Assembly: GCA_964470555.1 (NCBI GenBank)
Contig: CAYYDG010000013.1
Span: 76,619-140,618 of the forward strand
Direction: 5' to 3'
DNA length: 64,000 nucleotides
Origin: RBC074 sp964470555
Lineage (GTDB): Bacteria; Acidobacteriota; Blastocatellia; RBC074
Of this stretch, positions 35,501 to 42,449 are shown in pieces (position 1 is the first letter of the stretch; every line of letters starts with the position of its first letter). The notes beneath the pieces were generated by a model that did not search any database, was not told the DNA's origin, and worked only from the letters and a program-made list of their open reading frames with translations. The position numbers were made by a program, and so were the translations under genes.

Positions 35501-35884
35501 CTGGGCAAAACCGTCGGCAAACGCACCTGGGGCGGTCTGGTCGGCATTTACGATTACCCGACGCTGATGGATGGCGGCAGCGTGACGGCTCCGCGTGTGG
35601 CGTTTTACAACCTGCAGGGCGAATGGGACGTGGAAAATTACGGCACTCCGGCAGATGTCGAGGTCGAACTCGATCCGGCGGAATGGCGCAAAGGCCGCGA
35701 CCCACAACTGGAAAAAGCCGTCGAAGTCGTAATGGCCGAACTGAAAGCCAAACCGACTCCGAAATACAAACGCCCGGCTGCGTTCCCGAATTACAACACC
35801 AAGCCTTCGCCACAAGCGGGCGGCGCTACGAAACCGAGTGGCGCAAGTGGAAAACCTGCTGTGAAATCTGGCGTTCAGCGATAA
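32540..35884 (+). CDS. Tricorn-type S41 protease, paralog 3
   Basis: 1114 residues, closer by eye to paralog 1 than to paralog 2 in the propeller (QWQPEWKHYKGGQQDVIWIA against QWQPEWKRYYGGQQDVIWIA in copy 1). Signal MIQVFALICFLASLGWAQ, propellers, a short charged linker (EEKIAEEKKDEAPKAPPQKK), a PDZ-like domain and an S41 core with His in GVGHHF and Ser974 in NEFAGSGGD. A GGAGAG lies before the ATG. It ends the tandem array; a strong hairpin follows 21 bases later. Confidence 0.92.
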   Translation: MKKMIQVFALICFLASLGWAQESPLLLQRPTLSKTHIAFNFAGDLWIVERGGGEAKQLTTGVGIETEPVFSPDGSQIAFTGQYDGNTDVFVVSAAGGVPKRLTFHPGADQAVGWTNDGKSVLFSSARNSYQGFPRLFTIGSDGAGLPEELPLPMAERGSYSPDGAYLAYEPLIQWQPEWKHYKGGQQDVIWIARLSDSTIEKLPRANSNDKNPLWIGDKVYFLSDRNGPVSLFSFDTKTKKITQIVNNNGLDIKSASATSDAIVYEQFGAIYVLDLKTNQSQKVNIRVNADLTSVRPRFERVGPRISNAAISPTGARAVFEARGEILSVPADKGDARNLTGTTGVMERDPAWSPDGKWIAYFSDESGEYALHLRNQTGMGEVKKINLGNPPSFFYSPTWSPDSKKIAYTDKRLNLWYVDIEKGTPVKVDTNTYDNPWRVMDPAWSPDNKWITYTKQLKNRMCAVFVYSLETGKSTQISDGLSDTRFANFDKNGKYLYFTASTDVGPTTGWLDMSSFPYQTTRSVYVVVLKKGEASPLAPESDEEKIAEEKKDEAPKAPPQKKEVVVTIDFENIDQRILALPIPTRNYIGLSTAKSGLLFLAESTGGGGLLGGGPVTLHKFDLEKRKFDKVMEGISYFDISANGEKALYRQGPNWVIGNVASLGAPTPPGAPGGPNMVKVGDMEVTVDPKAEWRQMYEEAWRIQRDFLYDPNLHGLDYAATKKKYEPWLNAVGHRADLNYLFDEMLNNIGVGHHFVRGGEIPRPNFVPGGLLGADYKIENGRYRFAHVYSGENWNPNLRSPLTQPGVEVKDGEYLLAVKGRNLTANDNIYQFFEATAGKQVTIRVGPNPDGTGSREVVVVPVGNEGALRNREWMESNRRKVDQLSGGKLAYIYLPDTGGGGYTNFNRYYFSQVDKEGAVLDERFNGGGTAANYIIDYMRRPLMNKWVTREGEDFSTPATSIFGPKVMIINEFAGSGGDMMPWLFRKAGLGKTVGKRTWGGLVGIYDYPTLMDGGSVTAPRVAFYNLQGEWDVENYGTPADVEVELDPAEWRKGRDPQLEKAVEVVMAELKAKPTPKYKRPAAFPNYNTKPSPQAGGATKPSGASGKPAVKSGVQR

Positions 35885-35905
35885 GCGAATTGCCAATTTG
35901 AAACC

Positions 35906-35945
35906 AAAAGCGCGAGCGTTGAGTGATTTCAACGCTCGCGCTTTT
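35906..35945. terminator. GCGCGAGCG hairpin terminator
   Basis: A perfect 17-bp stem (AAAAGCGCGAGCGTTGA and its complement) with a 6-base loop, flanked by A and T runs, so it can stop transcription in both directions. A near copy lies at 39871-39911. Confidence 0.92.
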
Positions 35946-35975
35946 CGATATTCAGTCCAGGCGAAAATTCATTGC

Positions 35976-36005
35976 TTGACACGATGTTGCCAGATTGGCA
36001 ACATC
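35976..36005 (+). promoter_or_regulatory. higBA promoter with palindromic operator
   Basis: A consensus -35 TTGACA (35976-35981) is followed by a perfect 9-bp inverted repeat, GATGTTGCC (35983-35991) and GGCAACATC (35997-36005) with a 5-base spacer. A weak -10 (CAACAT, 35999-36004) falls inside the right arm at 17-base spacing. A repressor on the palindrome would block RNA polymerase, as expected for antitoxin autoregulation. Confidence 0.7.
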
Positions 36006-36025
36006 CAGTTTGGATACTCATTGCC

Positions 36026-36325
36026 ATGCATATTATCAGCAGAAAAAGATTGCTTGAGTTTGGGGACGAATTCCCGGAGGCGAAAGATTCGCTTGATGTC
36101 TGGTATCGCGTGGCCAAAAAAGCGCGATGGAAAAATCTGACTGAAACCAGGCAAAGTTATCCGCACGCTGATCCGTACAGAGAATGTACGCTCTTCAATA
36201 TTGGCGGAAACAAATATCGGTTGATCACCAAAATCTATTACGAAGACCAGACCATTTTGATTCGTTTTGTGTTGACTCACGCTGAATACGACAAGGAGAA
36301 ATGGAAAGATGATTGCAGTTGCTAA
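36026..36325 (+). CDS. higB: HigB-type mRNA interferase toxin
   Basis: The 99-residue product matches the HigB branch of the RelE-like superfamily: LLEFGDEFPEAKDSLDVWYR at the N-terminus, WKNLTETRQSYPHAD, FNIGGNKYRLITKIYYED, and a C-terminal LTHAEYDKEKW. The ATG at 36026 gives the usual MxIISRKRL start. Gene order toxin-then-antitoxin is normal for hig loci. It overlaps the antitoxin gene by 17 bases. Such toxins cleave mRNA on the ribosome. Confidence 0.9.
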   Translation: MHIISRKRLLEFGDEFPEAKDSLDVWYRVAKKARWKNLTETRQSYPHADPYRECTLFNIGGNKYRLITKIYYEDQTILIRFVLTHAEYDKEKWKDDCSC

Positions 36326-36728
36326 AACCAGGAAAACGACGGCGCGACGTTATGCGGATTTGCTGGCGACTGTTTTGCCGAAGCCTGTTGAATCGGAAGA
36401 GGAAAACGAGCGCGCACTTGAAATTGTCAATGGGTTAATGACTAAAGGCGAAAAGAATCTGACTGATGAGGAACGATGGTTGCTGAAAATGCTGGTGCGC
36501 TTGATAGAGGATTTTGAGGAAAGAGCTTATCCAATTGACGATGTGACTCCTGAAACGGCGCTGAAGACTTTGATGGAGGATCGCGGACTGAAACAAATAG
36601 ACCTTGCTCCGCTGTTTGGCGGGCGCAGCCGCGTTTCTGATGTTTTGGCTGGCAAGCGCGAAATCAGCAAAACTCAGGCAAAAGCTTTGGCTGAATACTT
36701 CAAAGTATCAGCAGATTTGTTTATCTGA
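36309..36728 (+). CDS. higA: HigA-type antitoxin with XRE helix-turn-helix
   Basis: 139 residues. An acidic helical N-terminal part (ESEEENERALEIVNGLMTKG, LTDEERWLLKMLVRLIEDFE) is followed by a C-terminal XRE-like domain: ALKTLMEDRGLKQIDLAPLF, GGRSRVSDVLAGKREISKTQ, AKALAEYFKVSADLF. It should neutralise the toxin and repress the operon through the palindrome upstream of higB. AAGGAGAA precedes the start. Confidence 0.9.
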   Translation: MIAVAKTRKTTARRYADLLATVLPKPVESEEENERALEIVNGLMTKGEKNLTDEERWLLKMLVRLIEDFEERAYPIDDVTPETALKTLMEDRGLKQIDLAPLFGGRSRVSDVLAGKREISKTQAKALAEYFKVSADLFI

Positions 36729-36754
36729 TTGCTTGTGTTCCGACTCGCTCACCG

Positions 36755-37639
36755 ATGATTAAATTTGCAGAAAAAGTAAGCCGGTTGCCACGTTTGGGCG
36801 TTGGCCTTTCGGGCGAATTCAACATTGCCGCCAAAGGCATGGATGTGAATTGGATGAAGGCGAATTACCCAAACCTGATTCACTTTTATGAATACGGCGG
36901 CGATCTGGAACGCGGCCTGGACGAAGGCGTTCGCCGATGGGCGGCGAATGGGTTGCCGACGACGTATCACTTTCTGGACATCAACCTGGAAGAAAAGATT
37001 GATCTGGATGCGCGCTGGATCGCTGAAACCAAATGGATGGCGCAGGAAATCAACGCCGCGTGGTTGTGCGGAGATGCCGGGCGTTGGCATTTTGCCGGGC
37101 GCGAACGCGGACACGGCGTATTGATGCCTCCGATCCTCTGCCGCGAATCAGCCATCGAAACCGCCGAAAGCATCGCCGAAATCGAAGCAGCCACCGGAAT
37201 GACGGTGTTGCCGGAAAATCCTCCGGCAGTAATTTACCTCGGCGATTTGCACATTCTGGAGTATTTCGCGTTGGTGGCGGAGCGAGCCGATTGCGGATTG
37301 TTGCTGGATTGCGCGCACCTGGCGATTTTTCAGCAGACGCGCAATTTGCCGCCGTTGGCTGGGCTGGACAGCTTTCCGCTGGATCGCGTGGTGGAAATTC
37401 ACGTCGCCGGAGGGGCTTTCGCCGAAGTCGAAGGTTATGCGTACATCGAAGACAACCATTCGCCGGAACCGTTGCCAGCGACGTGGGAAATTGTCGAATA
37501 CGTTTTGCCGCGCGCCAAGAATCTGAAAGCCATTGTCTTTGAATGCGAACACAATCAGCCGGAAGAATGCGTGCCGGTGTTCGAGCGATTGAATTCGCTG
37601 TTTCCTGCCAATGTGGAATTGAGGGCGTCCGCCGGATGA
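36755..37639 (+). CDS. DUF692 / MNIO-family metalloenzyme
   Basis: 294-residue TIM-barrel-like protein of the multinuclear non-heme iron oxidative enzyme group. Likely metal ligands are Glu in TVLPENPP, His in GDLHILEYF, Asp and His in LLLDCAHL, His in VEIHVAGG, His in IEDNHSPEP and Glu in IVFECEHN. Characterised members modify cysteine- or aspartate-containing peptides with the help of a partner protein encoded next door. Here the next gene overlaps it by four bases (ATGA), giving the same layout. No obvious separate Cys-rich precursor peptide gene is visible between 36729 and 38665. No ribosome-binding site is clear before the ATG. Confidence 0.8.
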   Translation: MIKFAEKVSRLPRLGVGLSGEFNIAAKGMDVNWMKANYPNLIHFYEYGGDLERGLDEGVRRWAANGLPTTYHFLDINLEEKIDLDARWIAETKWMAQEINAAWLCGDAGRWHFAGRERGHGVLMPPILCRESAIETAESIAEIEAATGMTVLPENPPAVIYLGDLHILEYFALVAERADCGLLLDCAHLAIFQQTRNLPPLAGLDSFPLDRVVEIHVAGGAFAEVEGYAYIEDNHSPEPLPATWEIVEYVLPRAKNLKAIVFECEHNQPEECVPVFERLNSLFPANVELRASAG

Positions 37640-38502
37640 GTCATCACACGCTGCAAAAATTGATTCCTCGCATGCTCTTTGACGAAGAGTTTACGGCGTC
37701 GGTGTATGCCGAACCGGAAACGACGCTGGCGGGATTTGACCTGACCGACGCGGAGCGAGCGCAATTGCTTGGTGTGGATAGTCGCGCGTGGCGTTACGAT
37801 GCGTTGCGAAAGCGGCGCATGCTGCGAACGCTGGCCGAAGAGTTCAAAATTTCGACAACGATCATTCTGGCCGAAACTCGTTCGATGGCTTCGCTGGAAG
37901 CTTACTTTTCCAGTCGGTTTTTTCATGCAGCGATTCAGGATCGCGGTTCGCTGGCGCGCGGTTTTGCAGAGTTTCTGTTGGATGGATGTCAGCGCGGCGC
38001 GTGGACTTCGCCGCAGATTGCCGATGTCGTTCGGTTGGAATCCGTCATGGTTGGGTGTCGCCGTTCATTGGCGCGGGAAGGGAATGACGAACCGGCGGAA
38101 TTGCCGACGACAATCAATCCGCGTGCGCGCGTCAAACTCGCCGCTGGTCACGATGTCGCCAGCTTTCAAGCCAACGTCATCGGAACCATTCAGCACGTCG
38201 AAAAATATCTGTTTGAACTCAGCCTGATGCCTGCGATGGCGTTGTGCGACGATGCGCCGAAACTCAGCGGATTGCCGCCCGTGGATTCGCAGCGAAAGGT
38301 GTATTTCCTGTTTCATCCCAGCGCCACCGGAATTTCGATGACCACTTTGGACAAAGCCGCGTATCTGGTGCTGTACGACACGAAACGACCGATTGAAATC
38401 AACACGCTGTTGGCACGACATCCCGCCAAAGCCAAAACCAGTCCGGCGGAAACCATCGTGCTGGAATGGTTGGAAGACGGCGCGTTGCGATTGTCGGATT
38501 GA
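37636..38502 (+). CDS. Partner protein of the MNIO enzyme, unknown function
   Basis: 288 residues. The first ~55 (LIPRMLFDEEFTASVYAEPE then GFDLTDAERAQLLGVDSRAW) resemble the short leader-like domain of Franean1_4349-type RiPP precursors and LigA-like proteins, where F-x-A-L-x-A-D-P-E and L-T-x-E-E-R-x-x-L-L are typical. The rest has a helical middle and a C-terminal segment (YLVLYDTKRPIEINTLLARH, ETIVLEWLEDGALRL) as in partner proteins that bind substrates for DUF692 enzymes. Start chosen at the overlapping ATG 37636. Assignments are by pattern only. Confidence 0.65.
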   Translation: MSHHTLQKLIPRMLFDEEFTASVYAEPETTLAGFDLTDAERAQLLGVDSRAWRYDALRKRRMLRTLAEEFKISTTIILAETRSMASLEAYFSSRFFHAAIQDRGSLARGFAEFLLDGCQRGAWTSPQIADVVRLESVMVGCRRSLAREGNDEPAELPTTINPRARVKLAAGHDVASFQANVIGTIQHVEKYLFELSLMPAMALCDDAPKLSGLPPVDSQRKVYFLFHPSATGISMTTLDKAAYLVLYDTKRPIEINTLLARHPAKAKTSPAETIVLEWLEDGALRLSD

Positions 38503-38665
38503 GCGTTCAGCTATGGCACAGGCCCGGCCAGATTGCAGTTGTAAATTCTCGTAAAACTCGTTTTCAAACCGCAAAGTGCGCCTCTTGGTCGGCAGGCTTT
38601 TGCGTATACTTCAGCCTCAAATGCAACCAAGCCGCGACCAATCCGATTTTCCCAATGGAGATGTT
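38503..38665. promoter_or_regulatory. Upstream region of the esterase gene, weak promoter
   Basis: A -10-like TATACT (38605-38610) lies about 55 bases before the next start; no consensus -35 box sits at proper spacing. GGAG at 38657-38660 is the ribosome-binding site. Confidence 0.35.
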
Positions 38666-39853
38666 ATGAAACGAGTTTTTCTGTTCGTCGTGCTGACCCT
38701 GACGCTGACGGTTGTCGCGTTGGGACAAAACAACCAGATGGTGAGCCAGTTGACCATCAACTCTCAAGTGATGGGCGAAGAGCGCGTCATTCTGGTGCAT
38801 ACGCCTGCCAATTACGCCAATGGCAAACAACGGTATCCGGTGCTGTACCTGACTGACGGAGCCGCGCATCTTGGGCACACCATCGCCACGGTTGAATTTC
38901 TGGCGCGCGCCGGACGAATGCCCGAACTGATTTTGGTCGCCATCGCCAACACCGACCGCACGCGCGATTTGACGCCAACCAACGCCGCGATGAAACGTGA
39001 CGACGGGTCACCGCTGAAACTGCCGACTTCGGGCGGAGCCGACAAATTCCTGAAGTTCATCGAAACCGAGCTGATCCCGAAAATCGAAAGCAGTTATCGC
39101 GTCGAACCCTATCGCGTGTTCGCCGGACATTCGTTCGGCGGGTTGTTCGCGTTGCACGCAATGCTGACGCGACCGGAACTCTTCAACGCTTACATCGCCG
39201 TCAGCCCGACCATGCATTGGGACAACCATCTGTTGTCGCGCAAAGCCGAAGCGTTTTTCAAAGAGCGAAAAGAACTCAATCGCACCTTGTATCTGACGCT
39301 GGCCAACGAAGGCGGCGAAGCCAAAGTCGGTTTTGAGCGCTTCAAGGCGATTTTGGCGAAGAACTCGCCGAAAGGATTTTCATTTGGCAGTGCGCTGATG
39401 GAAGACGAAGATCACGGTTCGGTCGTTTTGCCCACTCATTACGCAGGGCTTCGCAAAGTCTTTGAAGGCTGGCAATTGACGGGAACCGTCGCCGGATTGG
39501 CTCAGGTGGAAGAACACTACAAAAAACTGTCGGCGAAATTTGGTTACTCGGTTCTGCCGCCCGAAGCGATGATGAATCAATTCGGCTATCAATTGATGGG
39601 CGCAGGCAAAATGGACGAAGCGCTGGCGGTGTTCAAATTCAACGTCAAAACATACCCCGAATCGGCGAACGTGTACGACAGTCTGGCTGAGTTTTACGAA
39701 AAGAGCGGCAAACTCGACCTGGCCAAACCGAATTACGCCAAAGCCGTCGAACTCGGCTCGCAAACCAACGATCCGAATTTGCGTGTGTACAAAACCAATC
39801 TGGAGCGCGTCAGCGAAACGCTGAAGAAAACCGCCGAAGCCAAAGGAAAGTGA
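38666..39853 (+). CDS. Exported enterochelin-esterase-like hydrolase with TPR tail
   Basis: 395 residues. Signal MKRVFLFVVLTLTLTVVALGQ, then an esterase-D/PF00756-type alpha/beta hydrolase: YPVLYLTDGAAHLGH, the nucleophile Ser156 in FAGHSFGGLFALHAM, and DEDHGSVVLPTHYAGL with the probable catalytic His. The last ~90 residues form TPR-like helices (FGYQLMGAGKMDEALAVFKF, YDSLAEFYEKSGKLDLAKPN). Relatives include ferri-siderophore and feruloyl esterases, so the substrate is open. A start at 38666 follows GGAG. Confidence 0.85.
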   Translation: MKRVFLFVVLTLTLTVVALGQNNQMVSQLTINSQVMGEERVILVHTPANYANGKQRYPVLYLTDGAAHLGHTIATVEFLARAGRMPELILVAIANTDRTRDLTPTNAAMKRDDGSPLKLPTSGGADKFLKFIETELIPKIESSYRVEPYRVFAGHSFGGLFALHAMLTRPELFNAYIAVSPTMHWDNHLLSRKAEAFFKERKELNRTLYLTLANEGGEAKVGFERFKAILAKNSPKGFSFGSALMEDEDHGSVVLPTHYAGLRKVFEGWQLTGTVAGLAQVEEHYKKLSAKFGYSVLPPEAMMNQFGYQLMGAGKMDEALAVFKFNVKTYPESANVYDSLAEFYEKSGKLDLAKPNYAKAVELGSQTNDPNLRVYKTNLERVSETLKKTAEAKGK

Positions 39854-39870
39854 AAGACGGTTGGGAAACA

Positions 39871-39911
39871 AAAAGCGCGAGTGTTGAGTGAGACTCAAGG
39901 CTCGCGCTTTT
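39871..39911. terminator. GCGCGAGTG hairpin terminator
   Basis: AAAAGCGCGAG plus GTTGAG pairs with CTCAAG plus CTCGCGCTTTT, a near copy of the hairpin at 35906-35945, placed 17 bases after the esterase gene. Confidence 0.88.
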
Positions 39912-39937
39912 CTTCAATTCGATGTAACTGCTCAGGG

Positions 39938-40044
39938 AGACGGAAAAAGAGATTACGGAACAGACGGAAATAACGGAATGGACGGAAATTTCTATTCTTT
40001 CTTTTCCGTTTGTTCAGTTATTTCCGTTTGTTCCGTCATTTTCC
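39938..40044. repeat. GACGGAAAT-word hairpin
   Basis: The left arm has spaced words GACGGAAA, TACGGAAC, GACGGAAAT, AACGGAATG, GACGGAAAT. The right arm has the complement (TTTCCGTTTG twice, TTCCGTCATTTTCC). Same construction as the other word hairpins but a different word. Confidence 0.8.
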
Positions 40045-40100
40045 ATGCTCTTCATTTGCAGATTTATTGTATGGGCTGAGCAGTTACAATTCGATTTTGA

Positions 40101-40511
40101 TTAGTCTTCAGAATCATATCTGCCGACGTAAAGCCGCCCGTCGTAATCCACGATGCCGAGTTTCAATTGCTGCATCCACCCGTGACGCCCAAGCACGTTG
40201 CGTCCAAAATTGGGGTGTTCAGCAAAGTAAGCGAACAAATCCAGTTGATAACCGAATGCCAGCAAAGTCACGCTATGGCCAAATGCCCTGAAGCGTCCGG
40301 TTGCCGTACCAAACCATTCAGGTGAACCGGTTTCAATATCCAACCCAAGTCGCTCTCCGATTTCACGCTCGAAGATGCAGTATGCTGCGCCGGTATCGAG
40401 TTTTGCCTCAAGCCTTATCCGTCGTTCGCCAATCAAAGAGATGGGGACTGAGATACCAGCCTCTCCGGCATCGTATTGATGCAACGTTTCGAAGTGCAGC
40501 AACAAGTCCAT
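40101..40511 (-). CDS. Retropepsin-like aspartic protease
   Basis: 136 residues with the single catalytic motif of dimeric aspartic proteases, LDTGAAYC (Asp39), the flap-like region WFGTATGRFRAFGHSV, and the second hydrophobic-hydrophobic-Gly signature NVLGRHGWMQQLKLGI. No signal peptide or membrane segment, so it is probably cytoplasmic. The gene begins at the base next to the stop of the DUF5678 gene, so the two are translated together. Target unknown. Confidence 0.75.
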   Translation of the reverse strand: MDLLLHFETLHQYDAGEAGISVPISLIGERRIRLEAKLDTGAAYCIFEREIGERLGLDIETGSPEWFGTATGRFRAFGHSVTLLAFGYQLDLFAYFAEHPNFGRNVLGRHGWMQQLKLGIVDYDGRLYVGRYDSED

Positions 40512-40886
40512 CTACCAACCTCCGAAGGGCAAAGCGTCAACCGGTTCCAGATGAGAGAAAAATGGGTCTTCGACACCGGATTGGTCGGCTGCGGCAAACA
40601 CCTCCTTCGCGTTCATGCCATGACTGATTAACCTGTCGCCATCCAGCGCCACCCATTGACCCGCGTATTCGTGCTTGTGCTCTTTTATCCATCGCATCTC
40701 AGGGGAAAAATCCGGCATTTCTACCCGCTCAGATTGTCCCGGTCGAGGGCGTTCAGCAGCAGCGACTTGTTCAGCAGCCCTTCGCAACGTTTCGACAATT
40801 TCAGCTTCGTGATTGAACAAACTGCGCGGAATGAACGCCCCCTCTTCGGTAATGGTGATTTGGTTGTCTGCCATTGGTTCCAGCAT
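40512..40886 (-). CDS. DUF5678-domain protein
   Basis: 124 residues. The C-terminal ~60 match the DUF5678 pattern: MRWIKEHKHEYAGQWVALDG, DRLISHGMNAKEVFAAADQS, VEDPFFSHLEPV. The N-terminal part is a short beta start (NQITITEEGAFIPRSLF) and an Ala/Glu-rich helix. The start could be 40886 or the in-frame ATG at 40874; neither has a good ribosome-binding site. DUF5678 genes often precede an aspartyl-protease-like gene, as here. Function unknown. Confidence 0.7.
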   Translation of the reverse strand: MLEPMADNQITITEEGAFIPRSLFNHEAEIVETLRRAAEQVAAAERPRPGQSERVEMPDFSPEMRWIKEHKHEYAGQWVALDGDRLISHGMNAKEVFAAADQSGVEDPFFSHLEPVDALPFGGW

Positions 40887-40946
40887 AAGGTTTCAACCTC
40901 CGATGCAAAGTCTGCCTGCTTTTGGCTTTGACAGCAAACTTCTTGT

Positions 40947-42449
40947 TTATTTGCCGCCAGTTTCTCCCAACTCTTTCAGCACGGCATCCAGATTCTGTTT
41001 GACCGTTTTCGTGTTCGGATGGTTTTCGCCCAGAAACTGGCGAAAGATGCCGAGCGATCGTTCGAAGAGGTCTCTGGCGTTTTGCAGTTCGCCCAACTCT
41101 TGGAGCACTAACGCGAGATTGTTGAGGCGATTGGCGACGTTCGGGTGGTTGGGGCCGAAAGCCGCTTCGTCAATTTTGAGCGAGCGTTCGAAGAGGTCTC
41201 TGGCGTGTTGCAGTTCGCCCAAATCTTTGAGCACTAACGCGAGATTGTTGAGGCGAGTGGCGACGTTCGGGTGGTTGGGGCCGAAAGCCGCTTCGTCAAT
41301 TTTGAGCGAGCGTTCGACGAAATCTTTCGCTTGTTGCAGTTCGCCTAAGTTCCGCAGCACTTCAGCAAGATTGGTGAGGCGGATAGCGACTTTAGGATGT
41401 GTTTGCCCGAAAGCCTCTTCGGAAATTTTGAGCGATCGTTCGACGAAGTCTTTCGCTTGCTGCAGTTCGCCTAAACTCTGGGACACGGAGGCGAGATTGT
41501 TGAGGTCAATGGCGACATTCGGGTGGTTAGGTCCGAGTGACTCTTCGTCAATCTTGAGCGAACGTTCGATTAGTGTTCTGGCGTTTTGCAGATCGCCCAA
41601 ATTTTTAAGCACATAAGCCAGGTTGTTTAGGCGAGTTGCAATGTTTGGATGGTTAGGGCCGAAAGCCTTTTCGGATATTTTGAGCGCGCAGGTAAAGTAC
41701 TCGCGCGCTTTCTCGTATTCCGCTCTTTGCAAATACAACTGACCTAGCTGGCCAAGCAGGTCGGATTGTTCAACGGCTTCGACTTGGGAAAGATTGTTGG
41801 GATCGGAATTGGCTTCGGCTTTGGCCAGCAAATCCTTGAGCACGTCTTCCCAACGGTCGCGTTCGTCTTTGGACATCCAGCGATGATCTTCTGTTTCCTG
41901 AATGGTTTTCAGCGTCTCGCTCGAAGCAGCCGCTCGCATTCGCTGAGGAACTTCCAGGTCATAAACTCCGCTGTACCAGTCGTACAAATCCGGAGCGTTG
42001 CGCGCCAGCACGGTCAGCGCGTATTCCGGCAGCCAAAAGACCATCGGGCGTCGCATTCGTTGGAAGAAGCCTCGCCGCCAATTCAATTCCGCCGCAGCCC
42101 GCAACATTCGCTCTTCATCGCGCGAAGGCAGCAGGTTTTCCAATCCGGTGATGAAAACTACGGCTTCTTCTGAAACGCCTTCCAGTTTGGTTTCGACAAA
42201 GCCGTCAATGGCCGGGCGAGTTTTCTGATCCATTTCAGCCAGCGGGCTGGTATCCACAACGACCAGCGGGCGAGTCAGGCGCGAGCGAATGGCTTCAGTC
42301 AGTTTGGCTCTGTAAGTGGGAACGTTGCAGTGGGCGAAGTAGAGCGCGAAACCTTGCGCTCGTTTCAGAGTCATAGCCAATAAAGACAAGTCAGGCTGTT
42401 CGGCAAACAGTTGTTCAACTTCTTCTTTTTCAAGCGCCGGTTCAGACAT
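40947..42449 (-). CDS. TPR protein with degenerate NTPase-like N-terminal domain
   Basis: 500 residues. Residues ~1-200 resemble a P-loop NTPase fold without a Walker A: FALYFAHCNVPTYRAKLTEA, PLVVVDTSPLAEM, a Walker-B-like AVVFITGLENL, and MVFWLPEYALTVLARNAPDL, a pattern I associate with bacterial STAND-type proteins. From ~245 on it has seven kinesin-light-chain-type TPRs of 42 residues (FGPNHPNVATRLNNLALVLK, DLGELQHARDLFERSLKIDE). It overlaps the upstream ATPase gene by 8 bases, so the proteins are likely made in fixed ratio and interact. Role unknown; a sensor/scaffold for the ATPase is the simplest idea. Confidence 0.75.
   Translation of the reverse strand: MSEPALEKEEVEQLFAEQPDLSLLAMTLKRAQGFALYFAHCNVPTYRAKLTEAIRSRLTRPLVVVDTSPLAEMDQKTRPAIDGFVETKLEGVSEEAVVFITGLENLLPSRDEERMLRAAAELNWRRGFFQRMRRPMVFWLPEYALTVLARNAPDLYDWYSGVYDLEVPQRMRAAASSETLKTIQETEDHRWMSKDERDRWEDVLKDLLAKAEANSDPNNLSQVEAVEQSDLLGQLGQLYLQRAEYEKAREYFTCALKISEKAFGPNHPNIATRLNNLAYVLKNLGDLQNARTLIERSLKIDEESLGPNHPNVAIDLNNLASVSQSLGELQQAKDFVERSLKISEEAFGQTHPKVAIRLTNLAEVLRNLGELQQAKDFVERSLKIDEAAFGPNHPNVATRLNNLALVLKDLGELQHARDLFERSLKIDEAAFGPNHPNVANRLNNLALVLQELGELQNARDLFERSLGIFRQFLGENHPNTKTVKQNLDAVLKELGETGGK
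40970..41745 (-). repeat. 126-base tandem repeats encoding TPRs
   Basis: Units of 126 bases (42 codons) are highly similar at the DNA level, especially around 41060-41330, where long blocks such as TTCGTCAATTTTGAGCGAGC recur. Recent duplication or gene conversion is likely. Confidence 0.85.

Noticed and set aside
33209..35932. 907-codon antisense frame opposite tricorn paralog 3
   Set aside because: Same reason: complement of a well-supported gene, no ribosome-binding site, composition of a shadow frame.
36755..38502. Classic bufferin-type RiPP operon
   Set aside because: No separate Cys-rich exported precursor is present, so only the enzyme-partner pair is claimed.
40970..41745. Regular ~126-base spacing as a CRISPR or satellite
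   Set aside because: It is coding in one frame and each unit is a 42-residue TPR.
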